A stretch of DNA of 38,862 bases from Gnetum montanum (GCA_015680685.1 MNCI01005191.1:207643-246504); one strand, 5' to 3'. Numbered from the stretch's first letter, positions 21,401 through 32,844 are shown. The notes: generated by a model from the letters alone, not told the origin. Program-made: numbers and translations.

Positions 21401-24400
21401 TGTCTTCACTAGTCATACTCTTCTGTATTTTGGCTAAGACTTTCTTCAGTTTCTTTTAACACCTGAGGACATGGTTCTATTGTGAAAGCTCTTAAAATGG
21501 AAAATCTCTATTTACTTAGATCTCATTATGTAGAAATAGGAGGTTGAGCTTCCTATGTTTTCTATTGAACGGTCAGTCAATAACTCTGAAATCTGAAACA
21601 TTGAAGATGCTGATAAGGTAGTTATATAGATAGGCAAATCTTTTCTTGATTTTTGACAGAGTTTGCTAATCCACACTTAACTTCAGACGAGAGTAACAAA
21701 ATCATGTATAATATTTAGCTGCAAGGGCTACTGGGCTATTTTTATGTTCTATGGATGTGTAAGATGATGCACAGTAGCTAACTGCAAATGGACATAATGT
21801 TTCTTGAAGTAATATATATATACCCACACATATATGGAACAAATAAAAAGAGATTATATTAGTAAAGTTAGATTTGTAGTACAATGATCTTGAAGGAATA
21901 TTCTTATTTTTGCAATTTCTACTATTTTAGTTTTTAATGTTTATTTTGAATGCATTGTAACAAAATTTAAGCAAGTTAGAATGGGGAATTCCCAAGTGGA
22001 ATAGCCATATTGGCAGCACTCCTCTGTTTATTTGAGAAGTGTCTGTAAGAGTGGCTGATGCAAATTGTCATTTGTGTTGTTTATGCACTAGAATTTAATA
22101 AATTGCATGTTTAACAGCCAAAGTAGCAATTGTTTATCTTTTTCCAGTCATTACTTAAAATAACTGTAGTATTGAACAAGTGCAGCATTAATAATTGTTA
22201 ATATTTGCTACTTATTTCAGGGGATGGAAGTGTTCCCATGATGTTATCCTTAGGCTTTCTAACAGTTAGTTTTCTTTTCCCATTGCAAACTCTCATTCTT
22301 AAATTTGAGTAAGATACTTTCCCCTGTTTTGTGCACTGTTTAAAACGCTGATTTTCCATGCTGTATATGCAGACTCTAACTGCTGGATTTGCAATGATCG
22401 GTCGATTAGGAAAGGTAACATCATAACCTACTTAACATGGTACACTGAGTCATGCCAGTGTGATTTCATGAACAATATTTTTTTTTTACCAACCATGTAA
22501 AATGGTGATTTTATTAAGGATAAAAGTTACAATTGGATGCATCGATGCATGCCATCAGAATATCCTAGGCATTTATTTGTCAATATGACTAAGTAATATG
22601 AATTAGATTAAAATAGGTTCCCACAAGGAAAAGAAAGCATGGTTACATGGTCTGTAATAGAATCAGCAGACAATCTTTTTCTTTCTTTTTATTTATCATT
22701 TTGGAGGGTGGGGAAGAGAATATCGAACAATATTAGTCATTAGTTAACTGCTAGATTTGCAATGGTTGGTCGATTAGGAAAGGTAACATCATAACCTACT
22801 TCACATCGTACAGTGAGTCATGATAGTGTTAGTTTAAAATGGTGAATATGGCTCTATGTGAAACTGGATGACATCTATCAACATGAAATTCATCTTGAAA
22901 GTTCAAACGATCATTTATTAACATCAGTTGCCAATATGGCCCGGGTTGTGGATGACCATGGATGAAATTTATTTTTTCATCCATCCTCAGTCATTTTGGA
23001 CATGTTTCTATGTAGAAAATGTTTTCTTATTTGACCTCTTCAGATTGCCAATGTTTCTACTCACAGTAATTCTAACAAAATGGGCACATTTTACTCATCT
23101 CACTTAACCTCTTTGGAGTTTTNGATAATGACCTTGTCTTAAATCCAACTGGCTAAAATATGGTGCCTCAGTGAAGTGGTTGAAGAGATCTGATATCAAC
23201 GACACCAGATACTTGTTCTTTATAGTTGTGTTTATTTGGTAATCTGTAGAAACAACACAACCTCGAGGATCTGTCTTCCTTGGTGACAAAAAACACAGGA
23301 GCACCGAAGGGAGATTTTGAGGGTCAAAGATATTGCTTTTAAACCACACCTTCAAGCCATTGTTTTAATATTAATAACTTTGGGCATGTTAGTTTGTACG
23401 CCGTCTGAATTGCTGGAGCTATTCCAGACCTTATTTTTTGATCATGGTAGAGTCCTTAGCAGTTCAGGTGGCAACATGTCTTGATATCTATCTAGAACTT
23501 TTTTGATTTGAGGACCTAATTTGTGTGCTGACTTACTCATCTCTCTGTCAGATTATCAGACAAGATGGCCAAATACAATTTCTGCATAGTATCTTTAATC
23601 ACTCAAAATTTGATTCCACGGTGCTTCTCAAATGTGACCCATGCATCTTTACCAAACAAGGGAAACTCCCATGAGAAATGAAGATGAGATCTAGGTGTGC
23701 AATAGTGAATACTCTACTTGATGTGGTTGGTGCCATCCTGTTGCCCAAAGGCTATGACCTATGGGAAGGGAGGCATTCTCCACATTTTACCTTCAATCCT
23801 CTTTTCTTTCTTGGCTGTTTTTGTATTTTAGATTTCGGCAGCAACTTTCATTGTTGCTCGTGGCTATCATTGTAACAATTATTACCCATCATACGTAACT
23901 CTGTGTTTTGCTTTGTAAGCATTGTTAGCAGCTTGTAGCCATTTCATTCGTAAGTGGCTTGCATCGTAATGGCTTCTATGCATTGCACTGTCACACTTCA
24001 TGGTCACCAGTCACCATCTTTGTGGCCTCGCCTTCAGCCTTCATGGTCCCATCACAACTCTTGGCCTAGAATAACATTGAAGGAATTCAAGTCCAAAACA
24101 GAATAATCCAAGGTCCCTCACCAGGCACCCACTTATTATCAGTACATCTTTGCAAATTCTATACATTGATGTATCTATAACTTTACACAAAACAGCTGGG
24201 TCTAAAGATAAAGATAAATGTTGCACCTTGCTTCTTGAGATGAAAGGTAATCTATGTGGAATTGAAAGATTGTAACAACTACGTATCTTAATTTCACGTA
24301 TCATATCTTGTAGATCCTTTCCCACAGTATCTCAACACTACTAGAAAGATCCACAGGAAAGCCTTGGTGCTTTATGTTTTGAGTGTGCAAATTGCTTTTT

Positions 24401-26113
24401 TAAACTGGTCACAAGGCTGTTTAAAAGATTTAGTCCTAGACTAAATATCATCAATGAATTTGCTCAACAGTCAATCCTACTCGAGGCTTATAAGATGGAA
24501 ATAAATCTTCAAAATAATCAGCAGTAATTTTTCATTTATCAGCATGGTATCCGCTTTATGACAATGGCTTCTAGATGCCATTGAATGATAAATTGGACTT
24601 TGGAGTTACCATCTCCCTTCTTGATCCATTGGATTCAAGATCTTTGAAACCAATATTTTTTCCCTCCAAATCTGGAGCTTTTCAAAATGAAAATTAAATT
24701 CTCTCTTTAAAATCTTTTATTGTTATCCTAGCCATTATCTCTTCATCTCTTCTTGAATGTGGTGGAGATTCTCCTTGTCTCTTCTTTTATCATATCAACT
24801 CCTAAATTCTGATTTAAACTTCTTAAGCTTGTAAAAGTAAATGAAAATTTAAGTACCATTGGCATCAGTGCTCTACCATTTTGACATGGTTTATTTGGCA
24901 AGAAGCATAAAAAATGAAATCGTGTTGCCAATATGTATTATCAAGTACATCTAGCCATTTGAATAGCTACCAGGTTCACAGTGCACCTGTGGTATTCTGC
25001 TCTCAAAGTGGCCTCCAGCCATACACAAAATTGGTTAATATTGAAGGGCCTAGAGTAGAGTGAGTAAAATGCACTGAATAAATACTTCATGGAGGAATGC
25101 AATTAAGTATAAGAAAGATCAAGTTCGGAAAATCAACTGTAGGTACATTGCCCTAAGGTCCCCTCTTCAAAGATGTAATCCTTTTGTTTTTTTTAAGGTA
25201 ATATGATATGCTCTTTGAAAATCTGAAGAAGATTTGTTTCTCATATAATGTTGTGAAATTCTTATAGAAATTTCAGTGCTTTTCTTTCCCAGCTGCAAAC
25301 TTATGTTTGTATCATAGCTCATACATTGCAAATAAATTTTTTTTAACATGCAGGCATCCCCTTTTTGCAAAATTGTGAGAGAAACTTTGGTGGAGCTAGA
25401 GTTGCCCCATGTGTACCATAGGTTAATCCATACTCTTCAATCAATAAATTTTGTGGACTTATCTTCGCAATCTACTGTCGTGAATGTAAAAATGTTCAAT
25501 TATTCAATAATATCACCATTTTCTTTTTCTGCAAACTATAAATTAGAAAGCCTTTATACCATCTCTACGTGGTGGTGTGAAAGATGAACCTTGAAACAAT
25601 GAGAGATTACATTTTCTACTTAATAGTTTCTATTAGCGTACTGTAATCTCTGTTCCTTCTCATACGTCAAATGATTTTATGCTAATATTGAACTTTTTTT
25701 CCTAATTAAAATGATATTTTAAAATTAGATAACACTTGAGTTTGCAGTAGGTCTATTTGGCTCACATCTCTTTATATTTGCAGCACTGCTCGTGGAAGTG
25801 CAAACCGGCAAGTTCTTTATGAGAAAACAGGGCACTTTCAGGTTTGGTACCCCATATCCTGGGAGCCTTATTTTATAATTTCACTTGGTAAAAGGTTACA
25901 TTGAGGGCCGCTTAACAAATCGCTTTTGCCTTTCAGGACTATAAAAATTATCTAATGTTTTGTCCTTTGCTATCTTCCATCAATTTATTGTTGAAGAATG
26001 ACATTCTGGTTCATACTTCTCAGGTACCATATCTGGAGGATCCAAACACTGGAGTGAAGATGTTTGAAAGTCCTGAAATAATTGAATATCTACAAGCAAC
26101 ATACGCTGTTTGA
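15308..26113 (+). CDS. Plastid protein with two thioredoxin/GST-N-like folds (At5g03880-like), 11 exons found
   Basis: Exons: 15308-15549, 16219-16286, 16541-16613, 16783-16801, 17297-17416, 20695-20764, 22221-22264, 22373-22414, 25354-25421, 25784-25841 and 26024-26113. All introns are GT-AG, phases agree, and the frame stays open for 297 codons. Residues 1 to about 45 are Ser/Arg/Gln-rich with few acids at the start, like a plastid transit peptide. Fold 1 has CPFC (129-132), the cis-Pro region QFPY (Pro172) and the GSH-site-like YES (184-186). A hydrophobic stretch (about 202-221) may be a membrane helix. Fold 2 has SPFC (228-231), QVPY (Pro270) and FES (282-284). Relatives are annotated as thioredoxin-family or GST N-terminal domain proteins, and a redox or glutathione-binding role is inferred. 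The Arabidopsis protein has about 20 extra residues between exons 8 and 9 (a PAK.PPKPLE-like linker) that I could not find, although exon 8 to exon 9 stays in frame. The first ATG in the conserved frame was chosen; an in-frame GTG at 15266 is unlikely in a plant. Confidence 0.9.
16783..16801 (+). CDS. Exon 4: 19-nt microexon encoding the CPFC redox motif
   Basis: The preceding exon ends FE plus two bases of a Ser codon (16613). The acceptor TTACTTAG precedes T TGC CCA TTT TGT CGC AAG, and the donor GTTGGT follows. The next exon begins GTT CGA GAG (VRE). The microexon supplies the last base of Ser128 and all of CPFCRK (129-134). Skipping it removes 19 nt and shifts the frame, so correct splicing is essential for the active site. 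Confidence 0.85.
18925..18967 (+). repeat. (TTG)n and SINE-like tail in intron 5
   Basis: Seven TTG units run into TTGGGACAATGCTAGGATGAT. The last 15-20 bases recur at 19462-19482, consistent with a fragment of a SINE 3' end. Confidence 0.4.
19445..19490 (+). mobile_element. SINE-like 3' end (Au-SINE-type) in intron 5
   Basis: GCTGACCCCATTTTGTTGGG followed by ACAAGGCTAGGATGAT resembles the conserved 3' end of plant Au-type SINEs (GACCCCA...TTGGGATAAGGCT...), recalled from memory. No A/B-box promoter was recognised upstream, so this is probably a truncated copy. Confidence 0.4.
20528..20552. repeat. (TA)n microsatellite in intron 5
   Basis: A run of TA dinucleotides about 140 bp before exon 6. 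Confidence 0.9.
22744..22782 (+). repeat. Duplicate of exon 8 (potential alternative exon)
   Basis: 85 bp (22745-22829) match exon 8 and its downstream intron (22377-22461) at about 77 of 85 positions, including an unchanged donor GTAACATC. The copy has an open frame of 13 codons, LTARFAMVGRLGK against TLTAGFAMIGRLGK, and a candidate acceptor AG at 22742-22743. If used it would keep frame, either replacing or following exon 8. The acceptor has no good pyrimidine tract, and Gly to Arg falls in the hydrophobic stretch, so it may be a dead copy. Confidence 0.7.
23124..23560 (-). mobile_element. Ty3/gypsy reverse transcriptase fragment in intron 8
   Basis: Reading on the minus strand from about 23560: VLDRYQDMLPPELLRTLP, then SPFGAPVFFVTKED (about 23316-23275), then DYQINTTIKNKY and LISDLF and LDLRQGHY (23245-23126). 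These are N-terminal blocks of Ty3/gypsy reverse transcriptase (the SPxGAPVLFVKKKDG, DYRxLNxxTIKNKYPLP and LDLRxGYxQ motifs). At least two frame changes and stops make it dead. It ends exactly at the N at 23123, so the rest of the element is probably in the unsequenced gap. It is not closely similar to elements A-C. Confidence 0.8.
23561..25353. other. Remainder of intron 8, nothing assigned
   Basis: This part was searched by eye on the + strand for a roughly 60-nt exon coding the missing linker, and none was found. It may partly continue the retroelement next to it (minus-strand fragments at 24041-24325 and 24743-24931), but no motif supports that. Confidence 0.4.
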
Positions 26114-26742
26114 CCGAATTAAGCAACAAAGTTACCATGGGTTTTAAACATACAACATTGATTAAATGCTTCAGCTAGGACCAAGGAGTGACACCATGGT
26201 TCTTGTACCATATTACCAAGAACAGTAAAAGTTCATTTTATGATTTAGGCATAATGAGGGTTCATGCAACTTTCTTAAATCATGTTATCTATCAGTTTGT
26301 TAAGATGTAGATGATGAGTGCCTCAAGCTCTTGCAGAATCAGGTCTATTGGAAAGATGCTAGCTCTGTAAATATATATATTTGCCTTTTTGTTTCCTTAT
26401 TGATTTACTTCCTCAACTCTAGTCGGCAATGTAACTTTGACATAAAATGTCTGCTGCATTCAAAGTTTTAAGTCTTCGATAGAGAGCAAAATCAGATTAA
26501 GTTTTATCAATATGTATACAGAAATTCACACCTGACGCGGTAGTGGAAAAAATTCTTGCAACATTTGGAAAACCATTCAAAATGCCTATTTTCAGATTTC
26601 TTACATCCTCGGTTGCAGACATCTAATACTCCATATTGCAAGGAAAAGGTCGTGGCACCTTTACCATCAATTTATTTTGAGGTTGTCTCATGTCCCTTGA
26701 ATGAGAACCTACTTGGCAGTGAATGAACATGAAACAATTAAC
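26114..26742 (+). other. 3' untranslated region and downstream flank
   Basis: Follows the TGA at 26111-26113. Candidate plant polyadenylation context is TGTAAATATATATAT near 26367, followed by T-rich sequence. No canonical AATAAA is nearby, so the transcript end is uncertain. Confidence 0.4.
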
Positions 26743-26868
26743 CTGTGGCTTTCATATACAACATGGATGCTGCAGAGAATGGATTTGCATCTTCGTTTGG
26801 AACATTGGTAACGTAGTTTCCTCCTCTTGTGGGAACCAAGCGTGGACCTCTGTAGCTTCCTTCTCGAT
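26743..26868 (-). other. Possible exon of a convergent gene
   Basis: A minus-strand frame without stops includes GPRLVPTRGGNYVTNVP, NEDANPFSAAS and MLYMKATG, ending at a candidate donor GTTAAT. The residue mix looks protein-like. It is short enough to be chance, and no partner exon or known protein was recognised. Confidence 0.15.
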
Positions 26869-27022
26869 ACCATTGGCACCATGGTTAATTTAATCTTTGA
26901 TTCCAATTAACCGTATGAAATATGAAATATATGACAGAAAAAAGGTGGGGATTCAGGTTTCTCTTTTTGTTTTATCTCAAAAATACTCAAAAGCGCAATA
27001 TTACTTAAAAAACAAAGTACAT

Positions 27023-27131
27023 AAAAAGGGGAGCCACATTGGGCTACAAAGAGCGTTAGACAAACTTAAGGGACCAAAAAAGGGGCAACATGGGCCTAGG
27101 TAGAGCTTTAGTTGGACAGACTTAATAGACC
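27023..27131. repeat. Imperfect tandem duplication of about 55 bp
   Basis: Two units share AAAAAGGGG, CACAT or AACAT, GGGC, AGAGC, TTAG, GACA and ACTTAA words in the same order (about 27023-27072 and 27075-27131). Origin unknown. Confidence 0.5.
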
Positions 27132-27300
27132 AACAAGAAGGGTGACCCTTATATCACTAGATTATAGTGTGATAGGGCACAAATCAAATAATGCTCAAGG
27201 TATCTTAAATTGCAAAGCCAACCATTAGTGCCATGTGTTACAAAAATGCACAATGTAGTCATGGATAGGACTAGATTCACTATGGTTGGCAACATATAGT

Positions 27301-27366
27301 GTGTAGAGCCATGGGTGCATCTTCATAGTTGATGTGTAGAGCCATGGGTGTATTTTCACAGTTGAT
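27301..27366. repeat. Two 33-bp tandem units
   Basis: GTGTAGAGCCATGGGTG starts each unit (27301 and 27334), and both end CAGTTGAT or TAGTTGAT. On the minus strand they give an 11-residue repeat (KIHPWLYTST type), but no gene was recognised. Confidence 0.8.
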
Positions 27367-29393
27367 GAGTTGGTAGTTGGTGCTATTTGAGTATGGAGTA
27401 TGTGTTGAGGGATTGATGATATAGGAAAAGGTAGATGGGTTGAGGTTGGGTCCATCCTAGAGATTGATCAATTATAGGTTACAATATCTCTCATAAGGTA
27501 ATAAGTCATTTGACATAAGGCCATGCTTAGTTGGTCTTTAAGGAACACAAGAGTTAGGAGGGTGTTCATAGAAAGGATGGATTGGTAGAAGTTGAAGGGC
27601 TCCATCATACTATTAAAGATCCAAAACTTCATGGTTTGAGGATTAGTGTTGATAAGATCATGGGTGGGCAAAGGTGGTGGTAGCAATAGTGTAGTAGTTA
27701 GGTTAAAGAGGGTAGTTGCATGGCCCTAGGGGTAGACATGTTAGTGGTAGTGGTGACTAAGGAAGGATTGTTGTGGTGGGCAACATCATGGTCATCAATG
27801 ATGACAATTAGGTTTTGGGTGTCAGGAGATTGTGGGTTGTGCTAATAGGGGTGAATGTAATTGTAGGGCTTGTGGTTAGAACAGGTGCACCCAGGGCAAT
27901 TGAGGTCATAGTTGTGTAAGGGACCATGAGGATTTGAGAGGAAGTGGTAGTAAAGATTGGATCGATGTCCTTGGAATGGTGATTGGAGGAGGCTGGACCT
28001 TGGAGGAAGGCCAACATTGAAGACATTGTATAGCTAGAACCTACTTCCGTGTTCTAGTTTGCACTAGGATAGTTGTGAGGAGTCTATCACTTGGAGGAGC
28101 TTTGGGTTAGGATTAGGTCAGTTCTTAAAAGTGATAGTGTACAGAAGATCGTCTATGTGTTGGAACACATGCTCCCTATCCTTAGGAGGGATATTAACAT
28201 CTTGTATGTCTTGCTTACAAGTGAGCACTTCTAGGGATCCCCTCATGCTCACATATTGATATTTTGTTGGTTAGGGCTTACGACAAGGACCAGTTGATAA
28301 CACCGAGAAGGAAACCCTAGGAAGTCAGAGAAGGACTATTTTTTAGGCTTCAAAGGACTTGTAGGTGGCCACTCATCAACCAATCTAAGAGTTGGTGTGG
28401 ACTACCAAGGCTCAGTGAGACTTGTAATTCAATAACCCTTTTGTGTGATGTGGTCTGAGGTCCTTTGATAAAGAAACCTTACATAATCTCTTGGTTTGTT
28501 GGTATGCTCTTGGCAATTTGCTCCCCCATTTAAGGGAATTCAATGATGTGCACAATGTCAGCCTCCATGATGCACACAATTTTGTTAGCCATACTAAAGG
28601 CAGTGCCATTCTAGGTGTGGGATGACACTGGAAGTAAGACCAAGTAATCGAATAGTGAATAGCAAGAAGAAAGTCTGCCATCCCTTGGCAAAGAAGGTTG
28701 GCTAGGGCTTCAAGGCATGGATGTTTGCAATGTTTATCAGCCCTCATCAGATGATTTATTTGCTCATGTTGGTAGGGTAGAAGGTCTCAATGTAGGATGG
28801 GGAAGTGTAGATCCCTTTTTTGAAGCTCAAGGCAATGGTGATGAGAATGGTATGAGCAAAGCATGAGGATAGGACACAAATAGCCTATTTAAATAAAATT
28901 TGATTATGGTGCTGCCAAAGTCACCAAATAATGATCACCCACTAAGCAATGATGTGTCACCCATGCAAAAGGGGATCATGATCTAGTATGAAGACAATAT
29001 CTTGCATGATATGAAGGAGATCTTTTGTGGTCGTATGGATTGTTGTGAAGTACGTGAAATGACTGAGAAAATGGGATATGGACACATCGGCTGGCCTATA
29101 GAGCATGCATTAGCCTAGTCCATAAAACCCATAAGGACGAAGGATGCCCCAAGTGAGAATGGCAATTTGGTGGTGAATGAGCTAGAGAAAGACTAGGATA
29201 CGTGGTCCAATAGAGATTTGTCACACATGCAAGCATGCAATCAAATGGTGGGAAGAACAATCAATGTCACATGATAGTGTCAATGCTTAGCAGAATTCAA
29301 TGACCCTAATGGAGTGTGATTACTCTACATAATGATTTAGAGTGGGATGACATGTTCACCATGATTGTAGAAGTGAGTGGAGTTGCAAACATG
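27367..29393. other. Unassigned repeat-like region
   Basis: Only short broken frames on both strands. The minus strand has Thr/Ser/Pro-rich patches near 27700-28020. The region lies 3' of the LINE reverse transcriptase and could include its C-terminal part or tail, but no RNase H, zinc or poly-A feature supports that. Confidence 0.35.
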
Positions 29394-31553
29394 CTATGGG
29401 ATTGAGGAGTAGAGGTTAAGTGCACATGAAGGAAGCAATTGTGGAGTGAAGAGCCATAAAGTTGGTGCCCCAAACATCATGGATCCATTCATAAGCACAA
29501 GGCCAAAGTATGGAAGCAAGTTGGAACATAGTAATGCTTTATTTACAATCAACAAAATACATGGGCAAAGGCAGCTAGGTCCAGGTAAGGTGTTTGAGGA
29601 ATTGGTGAGTTGTAAGATAGATTTGAGTGAAAACCCAAGAGGCATGCATGATGTGGTCATTTCATAGTGATTGGTATTTGATAACGAGAATGTTTGACCA
29701 TGTTGGTTGCAAATGCTAGGGAGATACTTATTGGAGGAAGAGGTTGTAGAGTACCACATGGTAAAATGAGGTAACCCCTAGAACTCTAGAATTTTTTGGG
29801 TGGGTTGTACACTTCCAAGAAACAAGGTGGACCTTATCAATGGACTCCAACCTAAACCAAATAAGATAGGAGGTAGTTTTATTGATGTTATGCATGATAG
29901 CCTTAGGTAGTGAGATAGCGGTTATTGCATACATTGGAATAGCTTAGAGGACCATATTAGCCCATAGAGAAATGGTATAAGCCATTCCAGTCAAATAGAT
30001 GGTATTGGAGGGTTGCCATAGTAGTGTTCCAAAAGCATTTTTAGGCTCAAGAAATGAAAAGAGGAACTCCAAGATATGTATGTGGTAATGGTTTGAAGAT
30101 GTCACTAATGGTGTGAAGGATGCATTGGAAATGACCCTGCAGGCCACCAACATTGTAGATTGCATATTTAGCCTAATTGATTTGTAGGTTGATGATCAAG
30201 GAGAAGAGAGCAGTATCCTATTTAAGGGTCTCAATGTTTGCCAATGAAGGCCCAATGACAAGCATAGTACTATTCACATATTTATGGATGTTTCCTAGCT
30301 AAGGAAGGGGGTTGGCTAGCTTGATGTGATCTAGGCAAGTATCAAGTAGTTTAGAAACAATAGTGAAGAGGTAGGGGGAAAGAGGGTCTCCTTGTTGCAA
30401 GCCATGTGAAGGTTGAAACCAAATAGTTTGTTGACAATCCATCTGGAAAACATATCATATAGTGTTGAGAATGAAATGCATTGGTTGCCACCATTGATTG
30501 AAGCCCAAACATTGCATTGCGAGTAGTAAGGCTTCCTAAGAATGCTATCATAAGATTTAGAAATATCAAGTTTAACAACAATGATAATATTGCTAGTAGA
30601 TATTTGCCCAATGGAGACTCTTGTGCATTGTGATGATCCCATTAGTCATTTGTTAATGTTGAATAAACCCATTTTAAGTTTGGCTAATGATGTGTAGAAG
30701 GAGATGGTGGAGGTAGTTCGCCAAAATCTTATCATAGGACCCGGAGAGAATAAAATAGAGGCTAATGGGGAAAAATTGTGATGGGGAGGTTGGTGATGTA
30801 ACCTTAGTGATGAGGGTGATGTGTGTAAAGTTCTAAGATTAGGGAGAGGTGCTTAATCAAGTGAATTCCATAAAGGTCTATGTTAGAAAGAGGCCTACAT
30901 GAGGCCACAAGAATTGGAAGAGCTCAATAGACAATCATCGATGTCAAATGTTTGATTGGTCTAGGACTTGGTGATAATGTTTTCAAGTTCTGGCAAGGAG
31001 AGAATGGTTAAGCTATTATGAGGAACGGATGCGTGTATGATCTTGAAGAAGAGTTGGTATAAGGGAGGTATCAAAATGGTAATTGGCAAATAAATATGAA
31101 AAATGTTGGAAATGGAAAGAGGTTATGTCAGGAATTACCTATGAAGGAAAGGGTATTTTGCTTGTGTTTGCGATGGTTGACTCGTAACTAGAAGAACTTT
31201 TTGTTGTGGTTGTCATGGGAGAGCCACACCACTTGTAAGTATTGTTGCTAGTATATTTCATTCCTTTCAATTAAAGTGAGCAAGTGGTGTTGGAGTGTGT
31301 GGTACTTTAGGTCAATTTGGTTGGTGGAGCTTCTATTATCAAGCTAAAGACAAATGTTGGGAGGCTGTGAAATAAAGCAGTATGAAATGAGGAGGTGGTG
31401 AAGGTGGGTAAGATGGAAGGTGAGGGGGAGATAGGTTGTGCTTGTATGGAGCCAAAAGTCAAGAGTGAGTTGTTGGGGTGGGGGAAAGTGAGCTAGCAAT
31501 TTTTGATTTGTTGGGAACTTAGTGTTTTTATATGCATTTTTGAATGAATCCAT
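29394..31553 (-). pseudogene. Decayed L1-like LINE ORF2 reverse transcriptase
   Basis: Read on the minus strand, blocks of plant L1 ORF2 appear in the right order but in shifting frames. They are LIERNEIY, VVWLSHDNHNKKFF and HRKHKQN (31280-31160, the block before RT), VVKLDISKSYDS (about 30580-30543, RT motif A), YVNSTMLVIGPS where the YADD motif is expected (about 30290-30255, catalytic Asp residues lost), PLPHTYLGVPLF (about 30095-30055), and HLVSWKCTTHPKN with VLGV (about 29830-29780, thumb-like region). The endonuclease domain was not found upstream, so the copy is probably 5'-truncated near 31.5 kb. The 3' end and poly-A were not located. Not functional. Confidence 0.75.
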
Positions 31554-31958
31554 GTCCTTTCATTTTATTCTCTAGGATCAACAAAAATCAATTATGTTCT
31601 CTATATGAAAAGTAAGAATGCTTTTTGGTATTGTTGCCAATATAGCATTAACCTTAATATGTATATTACCTTTCTAGTAGTACCAATGGGTTTTGAATGC
31701 ATTACAAAACTAATGGTCATGGCATCAACATTTAAAAATATAGAATTTGTACCTTCATAATCATATATTATTAATATGTTTATAAGCATCCAAGGCTAGG
31801 GTCAAAACTCATTCTATAACCATGACAGATAGGTTTAGAATGTGAAACAACCTTTTTAATGATTAAATTAAAGAAAATGTTTAAACTTACTATGGTATTT
31901 TACATTGTAAAGCTTATGTGGATCAACAATGTAAAGTTATTTCATTTTATTACAAAAT
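31554..31958. other. Spacer between LINE and element C
   Basis: AT-rich sequence in which I recognise nothing. Confidence 0.4.
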
Positions 31959-31969
31959 TGATGGGACGC

Positions 31970-32104
31970 GATATTGCATGGGTCACGATATTGCAGTAGT
32001 TGCGATATCCCATCCCTCGTGATATCACATACGCGATATCGCGGTGTGCCGTCATATCTATAAATANTGATATCCCATCCCTCGTGATATCGCATACGTG
32101 ATAT
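31970..32104 (+). promoter_or_regulatory. Phased GATAT repeats in element C U3
   Basis: GATAT cores begin at 31970, 31987, 32004, 32021 and 32035, with steps of 17, 17, 17 and 14. They recur at 32069, 32086 and 32100 in the second 63-bp copy. Most sit in short palindromes such as CGATATCG or GTGATATCAC. They lie just upstream of the TATA box, which fits enhancer repeats of a U3 promoter. Element B has single GATATTG and CGATATCG words in the same place. Confidence 0.55.
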
Positions 32105-32131
32105 CGTGGTGCGCCGTCATATCTATAAATA
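32004..32131. repeat. Two 63-bp copies flanking the N at 32067
   Basis: 32004-32066 and 32069-32131 differ at four positions, all transitions at or near CpG. This fits two alleles or paralogous contig ends joined without merging, or a real duplication with a gap. Confidence 0.8.
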
Positions 32132-32844
32132 AGAGGCGACTCTCCCTTGTTTCCCATCCTAGGCTTAGATCATAGTGAAATTTTGGCAGATTGATCACTC
32201 TAGAGATAGAATATTTTCCATGTGCCTACAGTAGGAGTCCTAAGTGAACGGATCTTTATTCAAGCAAACATTGTACCTGAACACAAGTTTGTGTATGACA
32301 ATAAAGACGAACTTCTTGGATAAACCTTGCAGTGCATGGAATAGGCTAATTAGGATTTATTTATTGTTATTTACTATTTTCCATTTACATGCTTTATTAG
32401 TTATTAAATCTTTCTCAACCCTTCTCTCCTAGTTAAGTGCCTTAGTACGACCACTTCGAGCACGTGCGTTACGCGTGGTGATCTCAGCAACGATTAACGT
32501 TTGGTAACCAAAGTTGCATTGGTTCAGGGTGTAAATGGTAAGTGGGAACGGATGCTGACGCTAGGTTAATTCAGACTTAGTGAGTTCGTTAGAGTTAGCA
32601 ATTAGTCTCTCAACCCTTCACCTTTCAGCATAGGAGATAAAACCGAAAAAAGTTATAAAAATCATATACCTCAGACTTACTTAACCATACACCGTGACAA
32701 ATACAAGTCTGGGAAGACAACGAATAATTAAACTTAAGTGTTCCATGAGGCGTGTAGGCACTTAGTCTGTGGAGTTCGACTAGATCACGTGTGTTACGCT
32801 CGTATTCATATGGTTAAGTGTAGGGGTACCTTGCCACTCATCAT

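Larger units (their letters stand above)
31959..32843 (+). repeat. Element C 5' LTR
   Basis: 885 bp with TG...CA ends, close to the 880 bp of element B. It has TATAAATA at 32124-32131, AATAAA at 32300-32305 in the context GACAATAAAGA (compare GGCAATAAAGA in B), and the inner end CTCATCA before the PBS. It contains an N (32067) flanked by two similar 63-bp copies. The partner LTR is outside the window, so the outer edge is inferred by similarity to B (GATATTGCAT word near the start). Confidence 0.7.

Noticed and set aside
27301-27366. CRISPR-like or satellite array
   Set aside because: Only two 33-bp units without spacers in a plant genome; simple tandem duplication.
28412-28747. 111-codon minus-strand frame as a gene
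   Set aside because: No recognisable motif, and it lies in a repeat-like area with broken frames around it; not enough to call.
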